A DNA stretch of 64,000 bases, taken from positions 175,001 through 239,000 of the forward strand of contig JAUPFP010000061.1 in NCBI GenBank assembly GCA_036925085.1, in the 5' to 3' direction. Under the pieces are notes generated by a model that did not search any database, was not told the DNA's origin, and saw only the letters and a list, made by a program, of their open reading frames with translations. Made by a program: the position numbers and the translations under genes. Of this stretch, positions 45,940 through 57,639 are shown in pieces; the stretch's first letter is position 1, and each line of letters begins with the position of its first letter. The DNA comes from Brachycybe producta (lineage: Eukaryota > Arthropoda > Diplopoda > Playtdesmida > Andrognathidae).

Positions 45940-46150
45940 ATAGTAGCAAAATTAAACTAGAATTTATCACAGGCTATTGTGGTTAGCATTAGAATTTCTT
46001 TTGCTCCGCCCTTTTATGAACGTCATCAATTTCTAATTGGGTTTGTTACTTGGTCTGATGGCATAAAAGGGCGGAGGAAAAGAAATTCTAATGCTGGGCA
46101 CAATTGCCTGTGAATTTTGCTCCCGTCATTTATTACGGGTTACCCCACTA
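45940..46150 (+). mobile_element. Helitron-like 3' fragment
   Basis: Shares the last 210 bp with the copy at 42600-43069, including the inner AGAATTTCTTTTGCTC hairpin. The terminal hairpin has one mismatch and CTAG has decayed to CTAC. Confidence 0.55.
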
Positions 46151-46164
46151 CTTTATATATATAT

Positions 46165-47110
46165 GGCCATTTGCCCTAAAACCACTTGCCCTACAAACTG
46201 TTTGCTCTAAAACCATTTGCCCTAAAGGGACAGTCATCCTAAAACCATTTGACCTAAAAGGACATTTGCCATAAAGCCATTTGCCCTAAGGAGACATTTG
46301 ACCTAAAACCATTTGACCTAACATTAACACCAGGATATAGACATTTGCCTTAAAAGAATTTGCCCAAAATCCACTTTCCCTAAAACCATTTGCCCTAAAT
46401 CCACTTTCCCTAAAACCATTTGCCCTAAATCCACTTTTCCTAAAACTATTTGCCCTAAAGGGTTATTACCCTAAATACACTTGCCCTATATAGGCATTTG
46501 CCCTAAAATCATTTGCAGTAAAAGGATGTTTGAAACTAAAACTATTTGCCCTAAATGGACATTTGCAATAAAACCATTTGCCCTAAAACCATTTTTTTGT
46601 TTTCTCTTTTCATACTGTTTAGTGTCTTATGGTAGAGTATGAGTGCAAAGGCAAACTGTTAAGGAAACTGCCACCACTTAAACTTAAAATTTTAAAAGGC
46701 ATGTCACAATCTATCAGAGGGATACATGGAATGAATTAATGTACATTTTTTTCTACTGCTTCTTTATGTCAAATGCCATTTAGGTCAATTGTTCTTTGTA
46801 GGTTAAATACATATTCAGGTCAAATGTCTTTTTAGATAAATTCCCCTTCAGGTCAAATGTATTTTTATGTCAATTGCCTCTTTAGCTGAAATATACTTGT
46901 AGGTCAAATGGCTATTTCGGCCAAATGACCCATTAGGTCAAATGCCTTATCAGTTCAAATGTCCTGTCAGGTAAACTTGGTTTTAGGTGAACCATTTTTC
47001 TAGGTCAAATGCCTCTTTAGGTGTAATGCCTATTAGGTCAAACATTGTTTTATGTCAAATGCGACTTTATTTTAAACAACTCTAGGTCAAAGGTTTGCAT
47101 CAGGCCAATT
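46165..47110. mobile_element. Foldback-like element FB1, copy 2
   Basis: The left array of ATTTGCCCTAAA units runs 46165-46585 and includes an internal left-edge motif (AGGATATAGACATTTGCC at 46333). The core resembles copy 1 (TTTTCATACTGTTTAGTGTC). The right array at about 46780-47100 is strongly diverged (AGGTCAAATG units). Confidence 0.62.
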
Positions 47111-48125
47111 TATGTTCATTTAGCGAAATTTACATACATTTCGTATAGATGACTTATTTACGCCAAATGGATGCGACATATACATTACATTGTAAGTGAT
47201 AAAGGTTTGAATGGTATAATACAGTATATACCACTGTATTTCATTATAGAGATTATAACATTGGCATCATGCTGACTTCACTTGTAGTCCATTTTGTGTT
47301 GTCCATATTCTATACAATGTGTATTCACAATTGAACATCAGTAAGAAGCTTTGACAGTGACGCAAACAAGCAGAAAACATCACAGGCAATTTTCAGTTTC
47401 AGTTTCGGAATTCTTTAAATACTAGAAGAGTAAAAGAATAATTTAATAAAATTTTTCAAAATATTTTCTGGTAGTTCTTTAAATACTAGATGAGTAAAAG
47501 AATAATTTAATAAAACTTTGAAAGGTGAAATGTAATTTTTTTTTACCTTAAAGCAATATTCAAACTGCCATAAAACATTTGTTTGGAAAGATTTTTAGAT
47601 AGGCTAGTTTTTTTAATTAATAAATAAACTTGTTTGATAAAGTTTTCAAGCGAATTCAACATGGCGCCACACTAATCATTACGCCAGTAAACTTACACCT
47701 GTGGTGTACTTTTTGGCTTCATTACACTAGTCTGATACTGTAGCCAATAATCATTGCAAGTGGAAACCCTGCTTAATTGACACTTTCAAGTTTGATTAGT
47801 GAGTAGAACACTCTAGCCTGTACTCAGTTTTTTTTTTGTTTAAAAAAAACAATTGTGGCTGTTTACCATATCTAAATATTGCTTTTAAATTACTGTTTTA
47901 CTTTTAATGTTTAAAAAAATATGAGTTCCTTTTAAAATTACTGAAACGGATGAACGTGTTTAATCTGTTCCTAAATTTGAAGAACGGTTTGGTTCAGCAC
48001 GACTACCGTACTACGTATGCATGTCAATTGTATTCTAAAACTAAATACTGATGAACAACTGTTGCTTTATTTCTCAAAGGAACTTGTATTTGGAGAGCCC
48101 TCCAACTCATAATTTATTATTAAAA
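47111..48125. other. No gene seen
   Basis: AT-rich. A direct repeat TTCTTTAAATACTAGA occurs near 47410 and 47475 with ~70 bp spacing. Confidence 0.4.
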
Positions 48126-48550
48126 CAGGGTTGGCAAAGTTTTTCCCAAGGGTGGTGGTATTTACCGGATATTACCAGGGCTTTTTCCCAGTTTTAGACA
48201 ATTTCAATTTCTTAAGCCAATTTTTTTCTCATACAGTCTGCTTTTGCACTTAACACTTTCTTCTGGTACAAGTTAATTTTCCACGTCTATCGCGATGTTT
48301 TTCAAAGTATGTGATCATGAATAGAATCTATTGGTCTTCCACCCTTGATCATTTTTTGCGATTTAAATAAATATAGCTGTACATAAAATACACAAACTTA
48401 AAAAAATTAAAAACTGAAGTTGTCACACTCCAGAAGGGGTTATTCCCTAGCAACCCTGCTAGGGAATATAAAAAGTGTGAAGGGCTTTCTAGATTCTATT
48501 GCATTCAATTCTATATTTTCAATACTTCTGGTTTTCTTCACATTACATTA

Positions 48551-49225
48551 TGTAACGAATCGCATATTCGAAATTCCTTCCCACTCCATATAATAGAAGA
48601 GATTTAAGATGCAGGTTCTCACCTCATGCTTGGGGCTGGCCCGGAGGTCATCAAGACGATACCTCCCTGCCCACCAGGATGAGAATAGAATGGCAAGAGG
48701 CCTGCATTGTCGATTTTAATAGGATAAATTCTAGAGAAATCAATGATGCAGAACTCTTGGCCAGTGAGAACTCTGCCAAGTGAAACAAGAAGGATAGAAG
48801 CATATTCTTCCTAATAGAATTAATTTATTTGAATCTTATAGATTTTATTGTTATACATTTCTGTATTTTTATTAGGTCCTGGTTATGTCCAAGGGACTTG
48901 GACACACCTGGTGCCTTTGTTTATGTATCACATATTCCATTGTTATTTCATGTTTAAAAGCAAAACTTCACTTCTCAATCCACAGCGAGTCGCTGTCTTT
49001 GTAATAAAGAGAACATTTTCATATATATCAATCACTGTGTGGACTCCGTTTATTTTTGGGACGTGGGACTCTGAATTTCAGCCACCACTTGACCGAATGA
49101 TCCAACCGACGAAAAGAGTCGCCAGCAGCCACTTGTAAGCCATATTCAACAGTACTATTTTCTACCTCTGAACTCCTGAGGTACCGACCCTTGTGGGTCA
49201 GGAAACGGGAAACGGGAACGTTACA
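48551..49225 (+). mobile_element. Solo LTR, family LTR-C (675 bp), TSD ATTA
   Basis: Starts TGTAACG and ends CGTTACA (7-bp perfect inverted ends), flanked by ATTA at 48547-48550 and 49226-49229. A poly(A) signal GTAATAAAGAG lies near 49000, favouring plus orientation. The paralogous hAT sequence at about 61318-61340 lacks the insert, confirming both ends. TGTAACG...CGTTACA is common for Ty3/Gypsy LTRs. Confidence 0.85.
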
Positions 49226-49310
49226 ATTATATGGTTGCCAGCTCAAATTAAAATTGGCATTGACATGGATGTCACTTTTTTAATAATAATAATATTAACA
49301 ATAGCTTATA

Positions 49311-50140
49311 ATTACAATTAATACTCTGCTAGCAGCCAAATAGGCCAATGACAGAGAAACATAAAAGTCCACATGCAGCATTAAGCATTGTCAAGCACAT
49401 ATACATGCACATATAGGAAAAACAAATGAATATACTACAATTGTCAATCCCACAAAACAAAATTATCCCCATTCACCACTGCCTCAGGAACTTATAACTC
49501 AGCCCTGCGATGTGCCAAACTATGCCAGTGTAGCACTGACAGCATCTCAGTGACACAGACTATTACTTTACTGGACTGGCAACTCTCGAAATTTTGTGTT
49601 GGACAGTTTTGCATCATCGTAACGTCGTTTTCGAAGTGGCGCCTCTAGCGGGACTATGGTATATGAACATGAATAGTAAAAGTGAAGTTTTGGACGAGTT
49701 CATTTTGTACTTATGTAGGGTGTATTTTTATATATTAGTATAAAAAGTATGGCAGATGAAGAACTACACAGGCATATGATGAACGCAACTTCTAATTGGT
49801 TGGTCATGTACCTGACGTCACATCAATCAACGTCGAACCACACAAAAAAAAACAGACTATTTCACTTGCGATTTTCTTTGAAAATAATGCCACTAGACGG
49901 AGCTGCGTCACTTTTGCCTACGAACAAGCATTTAACGCTTTAACATTTAGAAGATAGGGAGTTGCCAGTCCAGTAAAGTAATAGTCTAAGGTGACACTAT
50001 CTGTAAATTTGTGCTTGCCACAAACAAACCTAGCTGCCTTATGCTGAACCCCATTTCAACTGAGTGAGTGAGTTTGTCAGAGTGAGGATTCCATACAATG
50101 CAGCAATACTAAAGATGAGTCTGAACAATGCTTGATGAGG
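49311..50140 (-). mobile_element. LINE2 3' fragment inside hAT-1, itself split
   Basis: Tail ATTACAATTAATACTCTGCT at the left, 3' UTR, and ORF2 end. It resumes after the inserted TIR element at 49991 with sequence encoding (minus strand) THLEYC-like, then VWNPHSDKLTHSVEM. It corresponds to the 9390-9830 copy but lacks a stretch around 49490. Confidence 0.75.
49557..49990. mobile_element. TIR element K, copy 1 (434 bp), 7-bp duplication GTGACAC
   Basis: AGACTATTACTTTACTGGAC at the left and its mirror GTCCAGTAAAGTAATAGTCT at the right (TIRs about 28 bp). GTGACAC occurs at 49550-49556 and 49991-49997; uninterrupted LINE2 at 9770-9790 reads CAGTGACACTATCTG with only one GTGACAC. The left tip seems to have lost CTT relative to copy 2. 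No protein; superfamily not assigned. Confidence 0.82.
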
Positions 50141-50274
50141 AATATAATAGATGAAAAGAGCATAATACTAGTTTTTCCCGGTTTTACGGGTAAAAAACCG
50201 GTTGTAACCGGTATTTACCAGGGCCCCGTACTTTACCGGTTTTACCCGAGATTTTGTCAACCCTTTTTACGAGT

Positions 50275-50886
50275 ACAATCGTTTGCAAGTTGCAAGTTCA
50301 TATAATTGGTGCCAACTTATATATTGGACAAGTTGTTGCATAATAAACCTAATAATTGCAATGTATGTTCGCATCATTTCAAGAGATGAGAAAGAATATT
50401 TAGGCCTAGTTTGTAGGATGATTTAATGGAGAAAAATGTAAGGTTCATTTATTTAGACTATCACTCAAAAGTTTTCATGTGTTTTGGGTACCCTGTTTGT
50501 GTTTGTGTGAAAGTATTAGCTTCTAATATTATACTTAAGATTGTTTATGAGAGTGTGTATGACTCCTTGAGGTTGCAATACCTCTTGTTTCCCCCCCCAA
50601 TGATGGGATATATTTAGAAGTCTCATAAGATTTAGAATAGGTTGTTGTGTGGGTTTGTACCAGAAATAGGGTCCTAATAATATCCAACATTGTACATTGC
50701 CAATTCTAATATGTATATAGTGTGTATGTGTATTAAGATGAAAAGTGAACATTTTTCCATTCTCATCATAATGGAGCTTCTTTGCCTTCATTTTGATTCA
50801 ATTTGCCACCCAATTCTTAATGTCTTTTCTTTTCAAGTCAATAACACTGTAACTTGTAATCCAATTGAAAAGAAAAAGGAGATAAA

Positions 50887-50929
<43 letters not shown>

Positions 50930-51880
50930 TGTGAGGGTTGGAGGTGTGGGGTGAAGATATCTCATCTCCACCCTCACCTTCTTAGTTTGCTCTTTTGGTG
51001 TTATGTATTTCGACGGTATGACCTCTCCATAACCTTTTGAGCCTGTTTGCCATTCTCAATGGAAATCTATAAATGTCTTAGTCCTTCTTTCGTTTTTTTT
51101 GTGGGAGGATGTGAATGTAATGAAATCCGTTTTTGCCAATGCCAGAAACATAAAACTCTTTGGACCCATGCTGAGTGCAGCCTCCGAAAAAAAGAAAGAA
51201 TTTTTTGATCTCAACTCCCATTGGCTTTTTTTTCTCTTTCGTTTTTTTCATGTTGAATATGTGTCTCTTTTTTCACAGTATATAGTTCTTTATTACATGT
51301 TTATTACATGTACATTAGATTTAGAATTTGTGTGTCTTGTGTGATGCATCATAAAAAGGGGGGGGGGTCAAGATTTACATGTATATAGAAGCCAAAGAAG
51401 AAGAAAAAAAATTACATGCAATGGATGTCATGCAGTAAATAACATGTCTTCTCAATAATTGCTTTTCTATGATTTAGTGCTAAAGTTTGTATCTAAAAAA
51501 AAAGTATTCTTGACAATTCACGCGTATAACCTGTGTTTGCGTATATGATTAATTTTATTCACCATGGAGATTTGTATGAAAACCTTAGTTACTTAAAGAT
51601 AGAAAGAGGGACCTGGTAACTGAAAAGCTGATTGCTTTAAAAGTGATGCCTACTAGGTTATTAAGGGTATTAAGTTTGTTAGAAACTAGAAGTGTGAAAC
51701 AAACAACTAATTGTAATTTAAATTTAAATCAAAATGAACGTTTTTAGCAATTGAAAAAAAAAATTGAATATTGCATTCTATTTTTTTTAAAATTCTTTGT
51801 TTTAAATTTTAATTACAAGGTAAAATTTTTTGAACTGCTCTGCATTAGACGTACAAAATGGAAACCATTTAACACGAAAT
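50275..51880. other. No gene seen; (GA)n at 50886-50924
   Basis: AT-rich, with one GAGA microsatellite and G-runs. No exon recognised. Confidence 0.4.
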
Positions 51881-52276
51881 TCAATTCAATTTCAACTCAG
51901 TACACCTGCAATCAGCTTAAATGCCATGTGGCAGAGGGGACTGTTCCCAATCACAAATAATTGTCATTCAGGTAAAACAAGACATCATTGTTAAATTGAA
52001 ATCGTCCTAACAAAAGATTATCAACTGGAAGAGATTCATCCCCATATTTTTGGGAAAAAAAAAACCAAAAATATGCATCAGTTCCAGCCATTAATTCTTT
52101 TAAAGTCTTTGAATGCCCGTGTCTTTTCTTACGAGGATGTGTATTCAGTAAGTCGTTAAGTATTGCAGTAATATCATCAGTCAGTAAACGTCTGAAAGGG
52201 CAAGGCTTTGGTCATTTTTTCGGCCTGCTAATGATTCCCATTTTAATTCTTGAAGCATAAAAGATACACTGTTGGT

Positions 52277-52516
52277 TTACACGTATCTTCCTTTCACAAA
52301 TCTTGCAGCCCTATGCTGTACAATTTCTATTTCGTGCTTTAAGTTACTTCTAAATGGGCTCCAAACCGAGGTACAATATTCTAATATAGGTCTGACTAAG
52401 GTAAAATAACAGACCTCTTTTACATTTTCTTTACAATGCTTAAGGGTACGTTGGAGAAAACACAACTTGTGGTTAGCTTCACTGACTGCATTGTTTATGT
52501 GTTCTTTCCAAAGCAT
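52277..52516 (-). pseudogene. LINE3 ORF2 RT C-terminal segment
   Basis: MLWKEHINNAVSEANHKLCF is followed by VCYFTLVRPILEYCTSVWSP and EIVQHRAARFVKGRY, the conserved RT thumb region 'LVRP-x-LEY-x-x-x-VW' and 'QRRAARFV' of CR1/jockey LINEs. It is open only because it is short; upstream codons (...LTLSND) are separated by the K insertion, and downstream frame is lost. Confidence 0.8.
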
Positions 52517-52526
52517 GTCGTTTGAT

Positions 52527-53070
52527 CTTAGACTATTACCTTACTGGACTGGCAACTCCCAAATTTTTGTGTTCGACTGAAATGCGGCATCGCTTTAGAA
52601 ACGGCACCTAGTTTAGCGGGACTATGGTATATGAAATTTAAAAAAGATTTCAAGTTTAGGACGAGTTCATTTTGTAGTTATAGAAGCTGTATTTCAAGGG
52701 GGCAGACATTGAAGAAAAAAAATCATGTTCGAGATTCATTTAAGATTTGCAAAGATTAATCCAGATTCACAGCAGATTGTGCATATGGAAAGCCATTTTA
52801 CATTTTTATCGGGGTTTTACTAAATTCCCAGAATAGAATTAAAATCTAAAATTCCTGTAAAACATGGAAAAACTAAAATGGCTTGCCATAGAGTACATGA
52901 TTCACCCCCAGTGTCTTCCCCTTTGTAAAAACGAAACTTTCACTCCGATTTTACGTACAAATAATGCCACTATACAAAGCTGGCTTCACTTTTGCCTTAG
53001 ACCAGGCATTTAACGCTTTACATTTGAGAAGATAGGATGTTATGCCAGTCCAGAAAGGTAATAGTCAAAG
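52527..53070. mobile_element. TIR element K, copy 2 (544 bp), 7-bp duplication GTTTGAT
   Basis: Starts CTTAGACTATTACC and ends GGTAATAGTCAAAG; GTTTGAT is at 52520-52526 and 53071-53077. The homologous LINE3 sequence at about 62516-62540 is uninterrupted. Shares the internal AGCGGGACTATGGTATATGA and AATAATGCCACTA with copy 1. Confidence 0.85.
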
Positions 53071-53140
53071 GTTTGATAAGGTTAAGCCAAGATATTTGAA
53101 TTTATCAACATGGGTTAGCTGAACATCCCACATTGAAAAG

Positions 53141-53780
53141 GACCAGAATATTTTTTCGTGTTAAAAAAAATTCTATATGTGTATTTTGTGTTGAATAATT
53201 CCTATTGTATTTTGAAGAATATCGTCTTACATTTTTTTTGAAACGCCTTTACTCTTCTAGTTTCTATCTATGAATTTCATTTAAAATCACTTCGTTTTAT
53301 TTTATTGCTTGTAGCTCAAGAAGAAAAAAAAACTTTTAGATTCTGATAAGATTTATTATTAGATTTTTGTGTGGAGGCTTTTACTATGCAATTTGCAGAT
53401 GATTGACTTTTTGTGATTTTTTCTTCTCTGTATTTTCGAGAAATGAAAAAAAAAATAAAATAAAAAAATGTCAAAAAAGGCAATGTTTAAAATAGGTTCC
53501 TCTTATATCTTATATTAAAGTATATATGTGAAATTTAGATGTTGTAAATAAATGTGTTGTGTGATATAAATAGCTGTTTATATTGGTTCTACATTTCCCC
53601 CCTTAAAGTAGGCAATCACTGATAGCATGGCAGAAAAAAAAAAACTTAATGGAGTCTTTTGGTACCATTTGTTAGAGATGAGAATTGGGGGTAAAAAAGA
53701 AAGGATGAATCACTACCCTAACAATTCGATTGTGTCTATGGCAATAGTTAGTTCTTCCACTCCACCTCCTTCGATTTTTT
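53141..53780. other. No gene seen
   Basis: AT-rich; GGCAATCACTGATAGCA near 53611 recurs near 16350 and 43115 (both forms), an unassigned dispersed repeat. Confidence 0.4.
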
Positions 53781-53784
53781 TTTC

Positions 53785-54284
53785 TCTCTCTCTCTCTCTC
53801 CTGCTCTCTCTCGCTCTCTCTCTCTCCTGCTCTATCGCTCTCTCTCTCTCCTGCTCTCTATCGCTCTCTCTCTCTCTCTCCTGCTCTCTATCGCTCTCTC
53901 TCTCTCTCCTGCTCTCTCTCGCTCTCTCTCTCTCCTGCTCTATCGCTCTCTCTCTCTCCTGCTCTCTATCGCTCTCTCTCTCTCTCCCCTGCTCTCTATC
54001 GCTCTCTCTCTCTCTCTCCCCTGCTCTCTCTCGCTCTCTCTCTCTCTCCTGCTCTATCGCTCTCTCTCTCTCCTGCTCTCTATCGCTCTCTCTCTCTCTC
54101 CCCTGCTCTCTATCGCTCTCTCTCTCTCTCTCCCCTGCTCTCTATCGCTCTCTCTCTCTCCTGCTCTCTCTCGTTCTCTCTCTCTCCTGCTCTCTCTCTC
54201 TCTCCTGCTCTCTCTCTCTCTCCTGCTCTCTCTCTCTCTCTCCTGCTCTCTCTCTCTCTCCTGCTCTCTCTCTCTCTCTCCTGC

Positions 54285-54316
<32 letters not shown>

Positions 54317-54505
54317 GCTCGCTCTCTATCTATCTCTCTCGCTCTCTATCTCTCTCGCTCTCTATCTATCTCTCTCGCTCTCTATCTCTCTCGCTCTCTA
54401 TCTATCTCTCTCTCTCTCTCACTATCTTTCTCTCTCACACTCTCTTTCTTTCTCTCTCTCTCGCTCTCTCTCACTCTATTTTTATCTCTCTCTCCCTCTC
54501 GTTTT
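53785..54505. repeat. (CT)n array with higher-order CCTGCTCTCTATCG units
   Basis: Pyrimidine tract of about 720 bp in which CTCTCTCTCC-TGCTCT and TATCGCTCTCTC blocks alternate in 35-60-bp higher-order units, then simpler CGCTCTCTAT and CTCT. A long Leu/Ser frame across it is an artefact of the repeat. Confidence 0.93.
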
Positions 54506-54772
54506 CTTCCACCCCCCCCCCCTTACTTTTCATGTACTATTCTTTCTATACATGTGATATATGACATGTGACGGAGAAACGCTTTTTCCCATTCTTTTTT
54601 TTTTTTTTTTTTTTGCTTTGGAAACTCTTGACAACGTTAATCGGACTGATTAAAAGTTCATAGATCTCTTTGTTTCTCATTCTTACTGACTAGAAGTTTA
54701 GAACTTATTTTTAAATTTAGGTTTGATACGATATGGTGCAAGTAAAACGAGTCTGGTTTCAAATCAGAAAAC

Positions 54773-55226
54773 TAGAGGTGGGGACAAATCCTAAATTTTC
54801 TCGAATCCGAATCCTAAAAGGTTCTCGAATTTCTTGAATCTCCCGAATCTCGCATCTTTCGAACCCTTCATATAAGAAGAATTCTATATTATTCATTAAG
54901 AAGATACAAATAAATGAAATAATATTAAATATTAAATTATTAATAATAAAAAAACAAGTGTGGCACTCAGGGTCGCCACAAGGTGATATTGGTGATTCGG
55001 ATACCAAAGAAATTGCAACATTCGCCGGTTTTTTTTTTGTTAGTGAACGCTTCTATTTGGACGTCAATGGGGTTAAAATTAATTTTTCCAAAGTTTTTTA
55101 ACAGTTTTTTTAGGTTAGGATTCGAAAGATTCGAAAGACAAAAAAAGCGCGAAGATTCGAGTTTTCGAATCTCGAATTTTTTTTTCATGATTCGCCGGAT
55201 TCCAGGATTCGAATGGCCCTTCCCTA
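54773..55226. mobile_element. hAT-like element F, copy 1
   Basis: Left end TAGAGGTGGGGACAAATCC, right end CGAATGGCCCTTCCCTA. Subterminal GATTCGA/TCGAATC repeats lie on both sides. Flanking 8-mers CAGAAAAC and GAGAAAAG match at six of eight. Core (ACTCAGGGTCGCCACAAGGT) recurs inverted in copy 2. No transposase. Confidence 0.68.
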
Positions 55227-55229
55227 GAG

Positions 55230-55645
55230 AAAAGTGTTAAAGTTACAAGCCTGAGCGGTTTATACTGTATAATTATTAGCAACAATTATAAAAAAACTGA
55301 AACTAAGTGGTCGAATATTAACAAAGTTACTGAATTTTAAAAAATAAGGTTTAGAAAAAAGATGTTTTCTGAATTGTCAGTTGATGGGTTTAAAATTCAA
55401 TACCGCAGATTAGCAATTGAACTGCAGCTTGAACCTTGCAAGTAGAGTTTAAACATAGTAGACGTTGTTGATGGCAACAACTTTGTTAATATTTGAAAAA
55501 ACATGTGCAAATCCATATCACTTGTAAACCCGTCGTACAACTTGCACGAAAGGAAAACGGACTACAACTTAAGCAAAGAGTTGTATACTGGGTTATATGC
55601 AAAAATTACTATAGAGAATATAATATTCCTTGCTATACATATACA
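55230..55645. other. No gene seen
   Basis: AT-rich sequence between two transposons; the small frame at 55493-55675 is not recognised. Confidence 0.4.
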
Positions 55646-55649
55646 AATA

Positions 55650-56215
55650 TAGCAGGATATAGACATTCTCCCTAAACACACTTGCCCTGAAGCCATTTGC
55701 CATGAAGTCATTTGCCCTAATGCCAATTGCCCTAAAGGGATGGTTGCCCTAAATCCACTTGCCCTAAAACCATTTGCCCTGAAGGGCTGTTTGCAGTAAT
55801 GCCATTTGCCCTAATGAGACATTTGCTCTAAAACCACTTGCCATAATGGGACACTTACTCTAAAACCACTTGCCCTAAAAAGGACATTTGCCCTAAAACC
55901 ATTTGCCCTGAAAGGATGTTTGCAGTAATGCCATTTGCCCTAATGAGACATTTGCCTAATGGGACACTTACTTTAAAACCACTTGCCCTAAAAGGACATT
56001 TGTCTTAAAACCACTTTTTTTCTTCTCTTCTCATAAGGTTTATAGTGTCTGTCAGTGGAGTATGTTAAATAGGTTCTGCGTACCACAGGCATGCAGATAA
56101 CACCAAATGACTTATATTTAGACTGCTGATTAGGGTAAACGTCCCTTTTGGGGAAAATGGTTTTAGGCCAACTGTCCATTTAAGGGAAATGGTTTTAGAG
56201 CAAGTGTCTTACACT
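55650..56215. mobile_element. Foldback-like element FB1, copy 3
   Basis: AGGATATAGACATTCTCCCT at the left edge, array of ATTTGCCCTAAA units to about 56010, core matching copy 1 (GTGTCTGTCAGTGGAGTATG, AATAGGTTCTG), and a short inverted right arm (GGTTTTAGGCCAAC, AAATGGTTTTAGAGCAAGTG). Confidence 0.68.
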
Positions 56216-56367
56216 TTTTTTTTGGAAAATGAGTTTAAAGTTTCAAATTTTTTTATCTCAATCTATTGTAGGGAAGCCAAATAAACCGATATCGTTAATA
56301 GTCAAAACGGTTTTTGCACTTGAAAAGCTCCGCAAAGTAAGCCGTGAATCTTCTCTTAACTTTAAAC

Positions 56368-56875
56368 TAGGAATGGGACATTCGAATCCTCGAATCTCGT
56401 GAATCTTGAAAAATATTCGAGATTCGAAAAGTCAAATCTTCGCGCTTTTTTCGTCTTTCGAATCTTTCGAATCCTAACTTTAAAAAAAAATGTTAAAAAC
56501 TTTGGTAAAATTAGTTTTAACTCCATTCACGTCCAATATAAGCGTTCACTAACAAAAAACGGCGATTGTTGCATTTTCGGTGGTACCCGGATCACCAATA
56601 TCATCACCTTGTGGCGACCCTGAGTGTCACACTTTTTTATTATTAATAATTCAATATTTAATATTATTTCATTCATTTGAATCTTCTTAATGAATAATAT
56701 AGGATTCTTATAGAAAGGATTCAAGATTCGGGAGATTCGAGAACCTTTTAGGATTTGTATTCGCATTCGGAATCGAGAGATTCGAGAACCTTTTAAGATT
56801 CGGATTCGGAAGATTCGAGAACCTTTTAAGATTCGGATTCGGATTCGAGAAAATTTAGGATTCGTCCCACCTCTA
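56368..56875. mobile_element. hAT-like element F, copy 2, TSD CTTTAAAC
   Basis: Starts TAGGAATGGGACATTCGAA and ends GGATTCGTCCCACCTCTA; CTTTAAAC flanks it exactly at 56360-56367 and 56876-56883. Orientation is opposite to copy 1. The 8-bp duplication with short inverted ends is the hAT signature. The right subterminal region begins the GATTCGAGA repeats that expand further right. Confidence 0.82.
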
Positions 56876-56932
56876 CTTTAAACTAATTTTCCAAAAAAAA
56901 GTGGGTTTTTGAGTTGTACCATCCTTCTAGCA

Positions 56933-57580
56933 TAGAGGATTCTTATATGAAGGATTCGAGAGATTCGAGAACCTTTTAGGATTCGGATTTGCATTCGGAT
57001 TCGAGAGATTCCAGATTAAGGAGATTCGAGAACCTTTCAAGATTCGGATCGAGAGATTCGAGAACCTTTTAAGATTCGGATTCGAGAGATTCGAGAACCT
57101 TTTAAGATTCGGATTCGAGAGATTCGAGAACCTTTTAAGATTCGGATTCGAGAGATTCGAGAACCTTTTAAGATTCGGATTCGAGAGATTCGAGAACCTT
57201 TTAAGATTCGGATTCGAGAGATTCGAGAACCTTTTAAGATTCGGATTCGAGAGATTCGAGAACCTTTTAAGATTCGGATTCGAGAGATTCGAGAACCTTT
57301 TAAGATTCGGATTCGAGAGATTCGCGAACCTTTTAAGATTCGGATTCGAGAGATTCGAGAACCTTTTAAGATTCGGATTCGAGAGATTCGAGAACTTTTT
57401 AAGATTCGGATTCGAGAGATTCGAGAACCTTTTAAGATTCGGATTCGAGAGATTCGAGAACCTTTTAAGATTCGGATTCGAGAGATTCGAGAACCTTTTA
57501 AGATTAGGATTCGAGAGATTCGAGAACCTTTAAAGATTCGGATTCGGATTCAAGAAAAGTTAGGATTCGTCCCACTTCTA
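56933..57580. repeat. 33-bp minisatellite derived from hAT-F subterminal repeats
   Basis: About 16 units of GATTCGAGAGATTCGAGAAC plus CTTTTAAGATTCG (57010-57560). The block ends with GGATTCGTCCCACTTCTA and CTTTAAAC again (57581 on), then repeats the 56876-56930 flank (GTGTTTTTTTGAGTTGTGCC). It is therefore a tandem segmental duplication of the right end of hAT-F with its flank, followed by array growth. Confidence 0.85.
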
Positions 57581-57639
57581 CTTTAAACTCATTTTTCGAA
57601 AAAAAGTGTTTTTTTGAGTTGTGCCACCCTTCCAGCTGA

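Larger units (their letters stand above)
48126..50263. mobile_element. hAT element hAT-1, copy 2, with nested insertions
   Basis: Starts CAGGGTTGGCAAAG and ends near TTTTGTCAACCC, the complement of that end. Its own sequence is 48126-48550, 49230-49310 and 50140-50263; the rest is an LTR and a LINE fragment. The parts align with the hAT copy at 58330-61537 (TTTTTCAAAGT, GCATTCAATTCTAT, TTTTTCCCGGTTTTA). No transposase; the 8-bp duplication is not preserved here. Confidence 0.65.
51885..53140 (-). mobile_element. LINE3 3' part, split by TIR element K
   Basis: Tail of AATTCA hexamers (51887-51900), 3' UTR with CTCTGCCACATGGCAT, decayed end of ORF2, RT C-terminal segment, the K insertion, then more RT (TTGATAAGGTTAAGCCAAGA, encoding KYLGLTLS on the minus strand). 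Confidence 0.8.

Noticed and set aside
53627-54571. 314-codon Leu/Ser-rich reading frame
   Set aside because: It is the translation of a CTCTCT/CCTGCTCT microsatellite; CT repeats rarely contain stops. No non-repetitive domain.
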